Part shown: positions 38,247-46,589 of the stretch, in pieces | Position numbering within the stretch: position 1 is the stretch's first letter | Layout: every line of letters begins with the position of its first letter | Assembly: GCF_900105585.1 (NCBI RefSeq) | Contig: NZ_FNRT01000002.1 | Coordinates: 3,658,001-3,722,000 of the forward strand | Length of the DNA: 64,000 nucleotides | Reading direction: 5' to 3' | Origin: Nocardioides exalbidus | Lineage (GTDB): Bacteria > Actinomycetota > Actinomycetes > Propionibacteriales > Nocardioidaceae | Notes under the pieces: model-generated | Database searches by the model: none | The model's input: only the letters and a program-made list of their open reading frames with translations | What the model was told of the DNA's origin: nothing | Made by a program: the position numbers and the translations under genes

Positions 38247-39275
38247 ATGACCCCACCTGAGGCCCAGGCACAGACCGTCCGCCACCCGAGGGGCTCGTCC
38301 GAGCCGCTGCTGTCCGTGCGCGACCTGCGCGTCACCTTCGCCCGCCACGGCGAGGAACCGTTCACCGCCGTCGACGGGGTCAGCTTCGACGTACGACCGG
38401 GGCAGACCGTCGGCCTCGTCGGTGAGTCGGGCTGCGGCAAGTCGGTCACGTCGCTCGCGATCATGGGCCTGCTCCCCGGTCGGGGCAACACCGTCGAGGG
38501 GTCCGCGATCTTCGACGGCCAGGACCTGCTGAGCCTGTCTCCGTCGGCGATGCGTGACCGGCGAGGTGCCGAGATCGCGATGATCTTCCAGGACCCGCTC
38601 TCGTCGCTGAACCCCGTCGTGACGATCGGGCGGCAGGTCACCGAGGTGATGGAGCGCCACCAGGGCCTCAGCCGCAAGGAGGCGACCCCCAGGGCGCGCG
38701 ACCTGCTCGAGCGGGTCGGCATCCCCGACCCGAAGGCGCGGCTGGTCAACTACCCCCACCAGCTCAGCGGCGGGATGCGCCAGCGTGCCCTGATCGCGAT
38801 GGCGCTGGCCTGCAACCCGCGCCTGCTGATCGCCGACGAGCCGACCACCGCGCTCGACGTGACGATCCAGGCGCAGATCCTCGCGCTGCTCAAGGAGCTG
38901 GTCGTCGACACCGGCACGGCCCTGGTGATGATCACCCACGACCTGGGTGTCGTCGCCGGCCTCTGCGACGAGGTCAACGTCCTCTACGGCGGCAAGGTCG
39001 TCGAGCGGGGCGGGCGCCACGGCCTGTTCCGCCGGCCGCGGCACCCCTACACGGTCGGCCTGCTCAACTCGATCCCGCGGCTCGACGCGCCGCTGGGGGA
39101 GAAGCTGAGCCCGGTGCCCGGGTCGGTCGCCGACAATCTCCCGTGGACCTCTGCCTGCGCCTTCGCACCTCGCTGCACGCAGGTCGTCGACGCCTGCACC
39201 AGCCACATGCCCGAGTGGGACGGCGACCAGGTCGTCGGCCACCGCTGCTTCAACCCGATGGGAGGCGACCGATGA
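38247..39275 (+). CDS. ABC transporter ATP-binding protein, DppD-type
   Basis: 342 residues. Walker A is GESGCGKS, the signature LSGGMRQRALIAMA, and Walker B LLIADEPTTALD, followed by the switch His in MITHDLGV. The C-terminal oligopeptide-transporter extension is present (HPYTVGLLNSIPRL and a Cys-containing SACAFAPRC...C motif seen in this family). It hydrolyses ATP with the DppF-type partner. It overlaps the next start by ATGA (39272-39275). Confidence 0.94.
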   Translation: MTPPEAQAQTVRHPRGSSEPLLSVRDLRVTFARHGEEPFTAVDGVSFDVRPGQTVGLVGESGCGKSVTSLAIMGLLPGRGNTVEGSAIFDGQDLLSLSPSAMRDRRGAEIAMIFQDPLSSLNPVVTIGRQVTEVMERHQGLSRKEATPRARDLLERVGIPDPKARLVNYPHQLSGGMRQRALIAMALACNPRLLIADEPTTALDVTIQAQILALLKELVVDTGTALVMITHDLGVVAGLCDEVNVLYGGKVVERGGRHGLFRRPRHPYTVGLLNSIPRLDAPLGEKLSPVPGSVADNLPWTSACAFAPRCTQVVDACTSHMPEWDGDQVVGHRCFNPMGGDR

Positions 39276-40408
39276 CCGCGGAGGCGACGGAGGAGCCCGG
39301 CTCCGACGTGCTCGTCGAGGTCCGCGACCTCGAGGTGCACTTCCCGATCAAGAGCGGGATCGTCTTCGACCGCACGGTCGGCCACGTCCGCGCGGTCGAC
39401 GGCGTCGACCTCAGCATCCGCCGCGGCGAGACCTACGGGCTCGTGGGGGAGTCCGGCTGTGGCAAGTCGACCCTCGGGAAGGCGATCCTCAACCTCGAGC
39501 CACCGACTGCCGGGTCCGTCGTCTTCGACGGCACCGACATCGCCTCGCTCAAGGGCGAGGAGCTGCGGCGAGAGCGGAAGCGTTTCCAGATGGTCTTCCA
39601 GGATCCCCTCTCCAGCCTCGACCCGCGCCAGACCGTGGAGTCGCTGCTGGTCGAGGGGCTGCGTGCGCACGGCCTCGACACCGACAAGGCCGCCACCCGC
39701 ACCCGGCTGCGCGAGCTGATGACGGCCGTGGGCCTGCCGGTGGCAGCGCTCAGCAAGTACCCCCACGAGTTCTCGGGCGGCCAGCGACAGCGCGTCGGCA
39801 TCGCCCGCGCGCTCTCGGTCGACCCCGACCTCATCGTCGCCGACGAGCCGGTGAGCGCGCTCGACGTCTCCATCCAGGCCCAGGTGATCAACCTGCTCCA
39901 GGACCTCCAGGACGACCTGGGACTGACCTACCTCGTGGTCGCCCACGACCTCGCCGTCGTCCGCCACATCAGCGACCGGATCGGCGTGATGTACCTCGGC
40001 GGCCTCGTCGAGGAGTCCGCAGCGCGTGAGCTGTACGACGTCCCGCTGCACCCCTACACGCGGGCGCTGATGTCGGCGGTGCCCGTGCCCGACCCCGTGG
40101 TCGAGGACGCCCGCGAGCAGATCCTGCTCACCGGCGACCTGCCGTCGCCGGCCAACCCGCCGACCGGGTGCCGCTTCCACACCAGGTGCCCGTGGAAGCA
40201 GGACACGCTCTGCGACACCGAACGCCCGCAGCTGCGGGTCGTCGAGGTGGACGGCGCCTCGGCCGGCCACCGGGTGGCGTGCCACTTCGCCGAGCAGGTC
40301 GCCTCGGGCGAGATCCAGCCCCACACGGTCGACCCCGTGCTGGTGACCGAGGGCTTCGGTGGCCCGGACGGCCCGACCCCTCCGCCGGAGGCCTACGTCG
40401 GCGTCTGA
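39272..40408 (+). CDS. ABC transporter ATP-binding protein, DppF-type
   Basis: 378 residues. Walker A is GESGCGKST, Q-loop MVFQDPLSSLDPRQTV, signature FSGGQRQRVGIARAL, Walker B LIVADEPVSALD and switch His in VVAHDLAV. The C-terminal extension carries HPYTRALMSAVPVPDP and a Cys cluster (CRFHTRCPWKQDTLC) usual for the family. The ATG overlaps the DppD-type stop. Its 3' end overlaps the convergent nuclease gene by 16 bases. Confidence 0.94.
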   Translation: MTAEATEEPGSDVLVEVRDLEVHFPIKSGIVFDRTVGHVRAVDGVDLSIRRGETYGLVGESGCGKSTLGKAILNLEPPTAGSVVFDGTDIASLKGEELRRERKRFQMVFQDPLSSLDPRQTVESLLVEGLRAHGLDTDKAATRTRLRELMTAVGLPVAALSKYPHEFSGGQRQRVGIARALSVDPDLIVADEPVSALDVSIQAQVINLLQDLQDDLGLTYLVVAHDLAVVRHISDRIGVMYLGGLVEESAARELYDVPLHPYTRALMSAVPVPDPVVEDAREQILLTGDLPSPANPPTGCRFHTRCPWKQDTLCDTERPQLRVVEVDGASAGHRVACHFAEQVASGEIQPHTVDPVLVTEGFGGPDGPTPPPEAYVGV

Positions 40409-41328
40409 GCGGTCGCGCCCGGCTCGAGGACGGGGAGCGGGAGCAGCGTCCCGCCCTTGGCCGGGCAGTGCTGGTGGTAGGAGCACCAGTCGCACAACCG
40501 GGACGGGCTGGGACGCCAGTCTCCCGTCTCCCGGGCGAGCTCGATGGCCCGCCAGATCGCCTCGACCTTGCGCTCGGTCGCGCGGAGGTCGTCCTCGTCG
40601 GGGGAGTAGCGCAGGATCTCGCCGTTGCCGAGGTAGATCAGCTGGAGCACCGACGGCACGATGCCGCGCAGCCGCCACATCACCAGCGCGTAGAACTTCA
40701 TCTGGAAGAGGGCCTTGGCCTCGTAGCCCTCGCCAGGCGACCGGCCACTCTTGTAATCCACCACTCTGATGCGTCCGTCGGGCGCGACGTCGACCCGGTC
40801 GATGAAGCCGCGCAGGAGCAGCTTGGAGTCGAGGAGCGCCTCGACGTAGAGCTCGCGCTCCGCGGGCTCGAGGCGCTGCGGGTCCTCGAGGTCGAAGTAG
40901 CGCACGAGCACCGTCCGGCACGACGTCAGCCAGGTGGCGACCTCGGGGCCCTCGTCGCCGAACATCGCGGCCAGCCCGGGCTCGGCCTCGAGGATCGCCT
41001 CCCAGGCGGGCTCGAGCATGTCGGAGGCGCGCTCCGGCGTGCGATCGGCGGCGGGGAGGTCGAAGAGGTCCTCCAGCACCTTGTGCACGACCGTGCCGCG
41101 GACCGCGTCGGGTGACGGCTCCTCCGGCAGCCGGTCGATCGTGCGGTAGCGGTACATCAGGGGGCACGACATGAAGTCGCCCGCGCGGCTCGGCGACAGG
41201 GCGCCCAGCACGTCGACGCCGTCCACCGGTGTCGAGATCCGCTCGGCCGGTGAGCCCGAGGACGCCGACGGCGGGGCAGGCGCAGAGGGAGGGGCGGAGG
41301 GAGGGGTGGACGGGGCGGGGATCGACAT
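40393..41328 (-). CDS. RecB-like PD-(D/E)XK nuclease with probable Fe-S cluster
   Basis: 311 residues. After a low-complexity Pro/Ser start comes LSPSRAGDFMSCPLMYRYR, the helical entry motif of the RecB/AddB nuclease family. GTVVHKVLE gives the His motif, and GFIDRVDVAPDGRIRVVDYKSG the metal-binding Asp, Asp and Lys. One N-terminal Cys (in SCPLMYR) and three C-terminal ones (CDWCSYHQHC) form the 1+3 pattern that binds a 4Fe-4S cluster in AddB and Cas4. No helicase is attached, so it is probably a stand-alone repair exonuclease. TAGGGT lies 9 bases upstream. Confidence 0.88.
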   Translation of the reverse strand: MSIPAPSTPPSAPPSAPAPPSASSGSPAERISTPVDGVDVLGALSPSRAGDFMSCPLMYRYRTIDRLPEEPSPDAVRGTVVHKVLEDLFDLPAADRTPERASDMLEPAWEAILEAEPGLAAMFGDEGPEVATWLTSCRTVLVRYFDLEDPQRLEPAERELYVEALLDSKLLLRGFIDRVDVAPDGRIRVVDYKSGRSPGEGYEAKALFQMKFYALVMWRLRGIVPSVLQLIYLGNGEILRYSPDEDDLRATERKVEAIWRAIELARETGDWRPSPSRLCDWCSYHQHCPAKGGTLLPLPVLEPGATAQTPT

Positions 41329-41337
41329 GACGCGGCA

Positions 41338-41343
41338 ACCCTA
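41338..41343 (-). promoter_or_regulatory. -10 box of the RecB-like nuclease gene
   Basis: TAGGGT on the minus strand, 9 bases before the ATG at 41328. Confidence 0.4.
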
Positions 41344-41375
41344 GGTGAGCCGTACGACAGCGCTCGGCCATTGGC

Positions 41376-41381
41376 TAGGGT
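41376..41381 (+). promoter_or_regulatory. leaderless-type -10 box of the M50 protease gene
   Basis: TAGGGT 6 bases before the GTG at 41388. Confidence 0.5.
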
Positions 41382-41387
41382 CGTGTC

Positions 41388-42557
41388 GTGTCCGATCCCT
41401 CCGATCCAGCCCCTGCCGCAGGGTCGTCCCGTCGTGCGCCCCGACCGCCGGGATCCTTCAGGATCGGATCGATCGCCGGCATCGACGTGCTCATCACGAG
41501 CTCGTGGTTCCTCGTCGCGCTCCTGATCTCGGTGGCGTTCGCACCGCGCATCGAGCAGGTGGAGCCCGGCCTCGGTGTCTGGAAGTACGTCGCCGGCTTC
41601 GTCTTCGCGGTGATCCTCTACCTGTCCGTCCTGCTCCACGAGGCCTCGCACGCCGTCGTCGCCCAGCGCCTGGGCTACGGCGTCACCTCGATCACCCTCC
41701 ACTTCCTCGGCGGGATGACCGAGATCGACGGCACGTCGCGCAAGCCCCGCCACGAGTTCTGGATCGCGGTGGTCGGGCCGCTCACGTCGGTCGCGGTCGG
41801 ACTGGTGGCGGTCGGGCTGTGGTTCGTCGTGCCCGACGGCCTCCTGCAGGTCGCGGTGGAGGGCCTGGCCGGTGCCAACCTGGTCATCGGCGTGCTCAAC
41901 CTCGTGCCCGGCCTGCCGCTCGACGGCGGACGGGTGCTGAAGGCCATCGTCTGGGGCGCCTCGGGCAACCAGCACCGCGGCACGATCGTCGCCGGCTGGG
42001 GCGGTCGCCTCACCGCCCTGGCGCTGCTCGCGTGGCCGCTCGTCCAGCAGCAGGTCACCGGGGTCTCGCCGACGATCCTCGACCTCGTCCTGGTGTTCAT
42101 CCTCGGCCTGTTCCTCTGGACCGGTGCGACCGCCGCGATGGCCCACGCCCGGATCCGGCAGCGCCTCCCCGCCCTCGTCGCGCGCCCGCTGGCGCGTCGT
42201 ACGCTCACCGTCCCCGAGGACCTGCCGCTGGCCGAGGCCGTGCGACGCGCCCAGGAGGCGCAGGCCGGCAGCATCGTCACCGTGGCGGCCGACGGCACCC
42301 CTGTCGGCATCGTCAGCGAGGCCGCGGTCACCGCGATGCCCGCCGAGCGACGCCCGTGGGTGGCGGTCTCGACCGTGACCCGGGCGATGGAGGACGGCCT
42401 GACGCTCCCGGCCGCCGTCGCCGGCGAGGACCTCATCCTCGCCATCAGCAAGCGCCCGGCCGAGGAGTACCTCCTGGTCGAGGACGACGGCCGGATCTAC
42501 GGCGTGCTGTCCACCGCCGACGTCGACCGCGCCTTCCGCGAGAACGCCCGCGGCTGA
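41388..42557 (+). CDS. M50 family site-2 protease with CBS domains
   Basis: 389 residues, intramembrane metalloprotease. The zinc motif HEASH lies in VLLHEASHAVVAQRLGYGV near residue 85, and the third ligand motif NLVPGLPLDGGRV about 90 residues later. Six hydrophobic segments are visible, then a CBS pair (AGSIVTVAADGTPVGIVSEAAV, then YGVLSTADVDRAF). This layout is that of Rip3-like proteases of actinobacteria, thought to respond to nucleotide or metabolite binding. Its substrate is unknown. The GTG start follows TAGGGT by 6 bases. Confidence 0.92.
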   Translation: MSDPSDPAPAAGSSRRAPRPPGSFRIGSIAGIDVLITSSWFLVALLISVAFAPRIEQVEPGLGVWKYVAGFVFAVILYLSVLLHEASHAVVAQRLGYGVTSITLHFLGGMTEIDGTSRKPRHEFWIAVVGPLTSVAVGLVAVGLWFVVPDGLLQVAVEGLAGANLVIGVLNLVPGLPLDGGRVLKAIVWGASGNQHRGTIVAGWGGRLTALALLAWPLVQQQVTGVSPTILDLVLVFILGLFLWTGATAAMAHARIRQRLPALVARPLARRTLTVPEDLPLAEAVRRAQEAQAGSIVTVAADGTPVGIVSEAAVTAMPAERRPWVAVSTVTRAMEDGLTLPAAVAGEDLILAISKRPAEEYLLVEDDGRIYGVLSTADVDRAFRENARG

Positions 42558-42578
42558 GTGATTTCGGCTCCGGACTAC

Positions 42579-42584
42579 TAGGGT
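42579..42584 (+). promoter_or_regulatory. leaderless-type -10 box of trmI
   Basis: TAGGGT 7 bases before the ATG at 42592. Confidence 0.5.
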
Positions 42585-42591
42585 TCCGGCC

Positions 42592-43572
42592 ATGTCCGAG
42601 CCCTCCACCGATGACCGCGCCGACGTCCCAGCCGAGGCCTGGTCCGGCGTCCACCGCGGGCCGCTACGCGTCGGCGAGTGGGTCCGGCTCGTCGACAACA
42701 AGGGCCGCAAGCACAACTTCGAGCTCGTGGCCGGCAAGCGGTTCTTCTCCAACAAGGGCCACCTCGACCACGACGACATGATCGGGCGCGAGGAGGGCTT
42801 CACGCTCGTGTCGTCCGCCGGCGGCCAGTACCTCGTCTTCCGCCCGCTCCTCAACGAGTTCGTCGTGTCGATGCCGCGCGGCGCCGCCGTCGTCTACCCC
42901 AAGGACGCCGCGCAGATCGTCGCGCTCGCCGACATCTATCCCGGCGCTCGCGTCGTCGAGGCCGGCGCCGGGTCGGGCGCCCTCACCTGCTCGCTGCTGC
43001 GGGCGGTCGGCCCGTGGGGCCGCGTCACGTCGTTCGAGCTGCGCGAGGAGTTCGCCGACGTCGCCCGCCGCAACGTCCACCAGTTCTTCTCCGCCCCCGA
43101 GGGCGCCACGCACCCCGCGTGGGACCTGCAGCTCGGGGACCTCAAGGAGGGCCTGCCGGCGCTCGGCACCCAGGTCGACCGGGTGATCCTCGACATGCTC
43201 GACCCGTGGAACTGCGTCGACGCCGTTGCGGACGCGCTCGTGCCGGGCGGCATCGTCTGCGCGTACGTCGCCACGACCACGCAGCTGTCCCGCGTCGTCG
43301 AGACGCTGAGGACCCACGGCGGCTTCACCGAGCCCCAGCCGTGGGAGTCGCTGGTCCGCGACTGGCACGTCGAGGGACTCGCGGTGCGTCCCGGACACAA
43401 GATGATCGGCCACACCGCCTTCCTCGTCACGGCCCGCCGGATGGCGCCCGGCGAGGCGCCGCCGCGCCGGACCCGGCGACCCGCGCCGGGGGCCTACGGA
43501 CCGGACTACACCGGCCCGCGCCCCGCCGACGTACCCACGCTCGAGTCGGTCCAGCCCGACGACGGGTCCTGA
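42592..43572 (+). CDS. trmI: tRNA (adenine-58 N1)-methyltransferase
   Basis: 326 residues. It makes m1A58 in the tRNA T-loop. The N-terminal beta domain (LRVGEWVRLVDNKGRKHNFEL) precedes the Rossmann core, with RGAAVVYPKDAAQIVALADI, SAM motif VVEAGAGSGALTCSLLRAVG and catalytic-region VDRVILDMLDPW. The position directly before arc is conserved in actinobacteria. A basic, proline-rich tail ends the protein. A composite inverted repeat follows before the arc promoter. Confidence 0.93.
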   Translation: MSEPSTDDRADVPAEAWSGVHRGPLRVGEWVRLVDNKGRKHNFELVAGKRFFSNKGHLDHDDMIGREEGFTLVSSAGGQYLVFRPLLNEFVVSMPRGAAVVYPKDAAQIVALADIYPGARVVEAGAGSGALTCSLLRAVGPWGRVTSFELREEFADVARRNVHQFFSAPEGATHPAWDLQLGDLKEGLPALGTQVDRVILDMLDPWNCVDAVADALVPGGIVCAYVATTTQLSRVVETLRTHGGFTEPQPWESLVRDWHVEGLAVRPGHKMIGHTAFLVTARRMAPGEAPPRRTRRPAPGAYGPDYTGPRPADVPTLESVQPDDGS

Positions 43573-43628
43573 GCCGTGGCGACGGTCACTGGTGTGAGCC
43601 GTCGTTGCACAACAGTGACCAACACGGC
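43573..43628. repeat. composite inverted repeat between trmI and arc
   Basis: Outer GCCGTG/CACGGC (43573-43578/43623-43628) around inner GGTCACTG/CAGTGACC (43584-43591/43613-43620). It may terminate trmI transcription or serve as an operator; the arc -10 box lies 33 bases further on. Confidence 0.5.
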
Positions 43629-43661
43629 GAGATATCCACTTCCGTCCCTGTGGTTCATGGG

Positions 43662-43667
43662 TAGTGT
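43662..43667 (+). promoter_or_regulatory. putative -10 box of arc
   Basis: TAGTGT, followed by a strong AGGAGGT ribosome binding site (43674-43680) before the ATG at 43686. Confidence 0.45.
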
Positions 43668-43685
43668 CGAAACAGGAGGTGCGAG

Positions 43686-45431
43686 ATGACTGAGCCGACC
43701 CGTGAGCAACTTGCCACTCAGGTGCGCTACCTGGAGGCCGAGGTCTCCGACCTGCGCCGCCGCCTGGACGACGCCCCCGGAGCCCCGAGCGGCCTCGAGG
43801 GCCGCCTCGCCGACGCACAGCGTTCCCTGGCCGCGGTCTCGAGCCAGAACGAGCGGCTCGCCCAGACGCTGCGCGACGCGCGCGACCAGATCACCACGCT
43901 CAAGGAGGAGGTCGACCGGCTCGCCCAGCCGCCGGCCGGCTTCGGCACCTTCCTCGCCCGCAACGACGACGGCTCGGTCGACGTCTTCACCGGTGGCCGC
44001 AAGCTCCGGGTGAGCGTCAGCCCCGCTGTCGAGCTCGACGGCCTCGTGCGCGGCCAGGAGGTCATGCTCAACGAGGCCCTCAACGTCGTCGCCGCGCTCG
44101 ACTTCGAGCAGGTCGGCGAGGTCGTGATGCTCAAGGAGATCCTCGCCGATGGCGAGCGCGCGCTCGTGATCGCCAACGCCGACGAGGAGCGCGTCGTGCG
44201 CCTCGCCGAGCCGCTGCGCGCCGAGGACGTGACGATCCGCGCCGGTGACTCGCTGCTGCTCGACACGCGGGCCGGCTACGTCTACGAGGTCGTGCCGAAG
44301 TCCGAGGTCGAGGAGCTCGTGCTCGAGGAGGTGCCCGACATCGACTACACGCAGATCGGCGGGCTCACCACCCAAATCGACGCCATCCGCGACGCCGTCG
44401 AGCTGCCCTACCTCCACCCCGAGCTCTTCAAGGACCACGAGCTCAAGCCGCCGAAGGGCGTGCTCCTCTACGGCCCGCCCGGTTGCGGCAAGACGCTGAT
44501 CGCCAAGGCGGTCGCCAACTCGCTGGCCAAGAAGGTCGCCGAGCGCACCGGCGCGTCGGGGAAGTCCTACTTCCTCAACATCAAGGGCCCCGAGCTGCTC
44601 AACAAGTACGTCGGCGAGACCGAGCGCCACATCCGCTTGGTCTTCCAGCGGGCGCGCGAGAAGGCCTCGCTGGGCACGCCGGTCATCGTGTTCTTCGACG
44701 AGATGGACTCCCTGTTCCGCACCCGCGGGTCGGGCGTCTCCTCCGACGTCGAGAACACGATCGTGCCGCAGCTCCTCAGCGAGATCGACGGTGTCGAGCT
44801 GCTGGAGAACGTGCTGGTCATCGGCGCCTCGAACCGCGAGGACATGATCGACCCGGCCATCCTGCGACCCGGCCGCCTCGACGTGAAGATCAAGATCGAG
44901 CGCCCCGACGCCGAGTCGGCGCGCGACATCTTCTCGAAGTACCTCACCCCGACCCTGCCCCTGCACGCCGACGACCTGGCCGAGTTCGGCCACGACCGCC
45001 GGGCGACGGTGGACGCGATGATCCGGGCGACGGTCGAGCGGATGTACACCGAGACCGACGAGAACCGCTTCCTGGAGGTCACCTACGCCAACGGTGACAA
45101 GGAGGTCCTCTACTTCAAGGACTTCAACTCCGGCGCGATGATCCAGAACATCGTCGACCGGGCCAAGAAGATGGCGATCAAGGACTTCCTCGACAGCGAC
45201 CTCAACCCCGCGCAGCGCGGCCTCCGGGTCCAGCACATGCTCCAGGCGTGCGTCGACGAGTTCAAGGAGAACGAGGACCTCCCCAACACCACGAACCCGG
45301 ACGACTGGGCGCGGATCTCGGGCAAGAAGGGTGAGCGCATCGTCTTCATCCGCACCCTGATCACCGGCAAGCAGGGCACCGAGCCCGGCCGCTCGATCGA
45401 CACGGTCGCCAACACGGGCCAGTACCTCTAG
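43686..45431 (+). CDS. arc: proteasomal AAA ATPase (Arc/Mpa)
   Basis: Ring-shaped unfoldase that recognises Pup and feeds tagged proteins into the 20S core. It has 581 residues. The N-terminal coiled coil (about residues 5-80, binds Pup) is followed by tandem OB domains and the AAA domain with Walker A GPPGCGKT near residue 262 and Walker B VIVFFDEMDSLF. The C terminus is GQYL, the HbYX-like tail that docks on PrcA. AGGAGGT supports ATG 43686. Confidence 0.97.
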   Translation: MTEPTREQLATQVRYLEAEVSDLRRRLDDAPGAPSGLEGRLADAQRSLAAVSSQNERLAQTLRDARDQITTLKEEVDRLAQPPAGFGTFLARNDDGSVDVFTGGRKLRVSVSPAVELDGLVRGQEVMLNEALNVVAALDFEQVGEVVMLKEILADGERALVIANADEERVVRLAEPLRAEDVTIRAGDSLLLDTRAGYVYEVVPKSEVEELVLEEVPDIDYTQIGGLTTQIDAIRDAVELPYLHPELFKDHELKPPKGVLLYGPPGCGKTLIAKAVANSLAKKVAERTGASGKSYFLNIKGPELLNKYVGETERHIRLVFQRAREKASLGTPVIVFFDEMDSLFRTRGSGVSSDVENTIVPQLLSEIDGVELLENVLVIGASNREDMIDPAILRPGRLDVKIKIERPDAESARDIFSKYLTPTLPLHADDLAEFGHDRRATVDAMIRATVERMYTETDENRFLEVTYANGDKEVLYFKDFNSGAMIQNIVDRAKKMAIKDFLDSDLNPAQRGLRVQHMLQACVDEFKENEDLPNTTNPDDWARISGKKGERIVFIRTLITGKQGTEPGRSIDTVANTGQYL

Positions 45432-45461
45432 CCCGCGCCAGCACACACCCGGGGAGGGCTC

Positions 45462-45809
45462 ATGGTTCCCGAGGAGGACCTCGGCCACGGCGACATCGAG
45501 GCCGCCCTGGCGACCCGCCGCGAGCTCGGCGCCCGCTACGACGCCGAGCTCGTCGACGGCTTCGCCGAGCGGATCGAGCGGGCCGTCGAGCGACGGGTCG
45601 CCGACCAGCTCGAGGTGCAGCAGCGCCACTCGGCCGCGATCGCGGGCGCCGGCGGGCGCCAGCTGGCGCTGGGGATCATCTCCCTGATCGCCTTCATCCC
45701 GATCAGCATCGCGCTGGGCGTCAACGGCCAGTTCCTCGCCCTGCTCGTCACCATCGCGGGCATCGTGGGCGTGAACGTCGCGCACGCGTGGCAGTCCAGG
45801 CGCCCCTGA
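45462..45809 (+). CDS. small membrane protein of unknown function
   Basis: 115 residues, not recognised. The N-terminal half is acidic and helical (IEAALATRRELGARYDAELV, then ERIERAVERRVADQLEV), suited to a short coiled coil. The C-terminal half has two hydrophobic segments (LALGIISLIAFIPISIALGV and FLALLVTIAGIVGVNVAHAW), likely a membrane hairpin. A GGGGAGGG site precedes the ATG. It lies 30 bases after arc and is probably co-transcribed, but no proteasome role is known. A small hairpin follows it. Confidence 0.75.
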   Translation: MVPEEDLGHGDIEAALATRRELGARYDAELVDGFAERIERAVERRVADQLEVQQRHSAAIAGAGGRQLALGIISLIAFIPISIALGVNGQFLALLVTIAGIVGVNVAHAWQSRRP

Positions 45810-45818
45810 GCCCCGAAC

Positions 45819-45834
45819 ACCCCTCGGGAGGGGT
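45819..45834 (+). terminator. short hairpin after the small membrane protein gene
   Basis: ACCCCT, loop CGGG, AGGGGT, followed by TG. It probably ends the arc transcript. Confidence 0.5.
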
Positions 45835-45855
45835 TGCGCCACGGCGGGACAGGTC

Positions 45856-45861
45856 TAGGTT
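45856..45861 (+). promoter_or_regulatory. leaderless-type -10 box of the 25-residue microprotein
   Basis: TAGGTT 6 bases before the ATG at 45868. Confidence 0.45.
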
Positions 45862-45867
45862 GAGCAG

Positions 45868-45945
45868 ATGAGACTCCTGCTGATCATCGTCGTCGTCGTG
45901 GTCGTCGTCTTCCTGGTGATGGGGTTCATGCGCCGCGGGCGCTGA
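45868..45945 (+). CDS. 25-residue single-pass membrane microprotein
   Basis: A very short reading frame that begins MRLLLIIVVVV and ends GFMRRGR. It is one hydrophobic helix of about 17 residues, mostly Val, Leu and Ile, followed by a basic tail that would stay in the cytoplasm. It is preceded by TAGGTT exactly 6 bases before the ATG, the same arrangement as many confirmed genes in this window, and by a terminator-like hairpin. There is no Shine-Dalgarno site. It stops 20 bases before the 3' end of the convergent methyltransferase gene. The function is unknown. Confidence 0.55.
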   Translation: MRLLLIIVVVVVVVFLVMGFMRRGR

Positions 45946-45965
45946 GCCCGGCCGGTCACCACCGT

Positions 45966-46589
45966 TCAGGTCGCGACCAACCGGGTGCCGAACACCCACG
46001 GTCGCGAGACCGCAGGACCGGGTAGGTACTCCTGCTGCAGGTCCTCGACCTCCCAGCCTGCCTCCACCACCAGCGCCGGCACGTCCCGCGTGAGGTGGCA
46101 GCCCCCGGCGACGGCGCGCTGCAGCGGCTCCAGCCTGCGCTGCCATCGGCGTACGGCCTCGTCGGGCGCCAGTCCGTGCTCCAGGACGTGCAGCCGACCG
46201 CCGTCGACGACGACGCGTCTCGCCTCGCGCAGCGCGAGCAGCGGGTCGGGGATCGTGCAGAGGCTGAAGGTGATGAGCGCGCTGTCGTGCGAGTCGTCCG
46301 GGAGGTCGAGCCGCTGCCCGTCGAGGCCGGCGCGCTCGATCGGCAGGTGGGTCCTGGCCCGCCGTCGCCCCGACATCTCCCAGCCCAGGTCGGACGGCTC
46401 GATCGCCGTCACCGCGGTGACCTCGGGCGGATACCAGCGGATGTTGAGGCCGCCGCCGAAGCCGACCTCGAGCACCCGGCCGGTGAGCCCGGCGCACGTC
46501 ACCTCGCGCATCTCGCCGACCTCCTCGCCCTTGAGGCTGAGGTCGACCAGACGGGGAACGACACGCTCGTCCCACACCCGTAGGCTCAT
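45966..46589 (-). CDS. class I SAM-dependent methyltransferase
   Basis: 207 residues of the Methyltransf_11 type. The SAM motif is VLEVGFGGGLNIRWYP near residue 39, the acidic end of the second strand is AIEPSD, and motif IV is SALITFSLCTIPDP, followed by VLEHGLAPDE. The substrate is unknown; relatives act on small molecules or lipids. The start is set at 46589, 3 bases away from the divergent dop start, because TACGCT lies 6 bases upstream on this strand, inside dop. Confidence 0.85.
   Translation of the reverse strand: MSLRVWDERVVPRLVDLSLKGEEVGEMREVTCAGLTGRVLEVGFGGGLNIRWYPPEVTAVTAIEPSDLGWEMSGRRRARTHLPIERAGLDGQRLDLPDDSHDSALITFSLCTIPDPLLALREARRVVVDGGRLHVLEHGLAPDEAVRRWQRRLEPLQRAVAGGCHLTRDVPALVVEAGWEVEDLQQEYLPGPAVSRPWVFGTRLVAT

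Noticed and set aside
34485..40408. A mobile or acquired origin for the peptide ABC cassette.
   Set aside because: No repeats, integrase or change of codon use was seen at its borders; it looks like ordinary chromosomal content.
43576..43689. A 37-codon GTG frame ending on the arc ATG.
   Set aside because: It has no promoter box or ribosome binding site, its codons look random, and it runs through the inverted repeat and the arc promoter. Unlike the prcA case there is a strong AGGAGGT site for arc itself.
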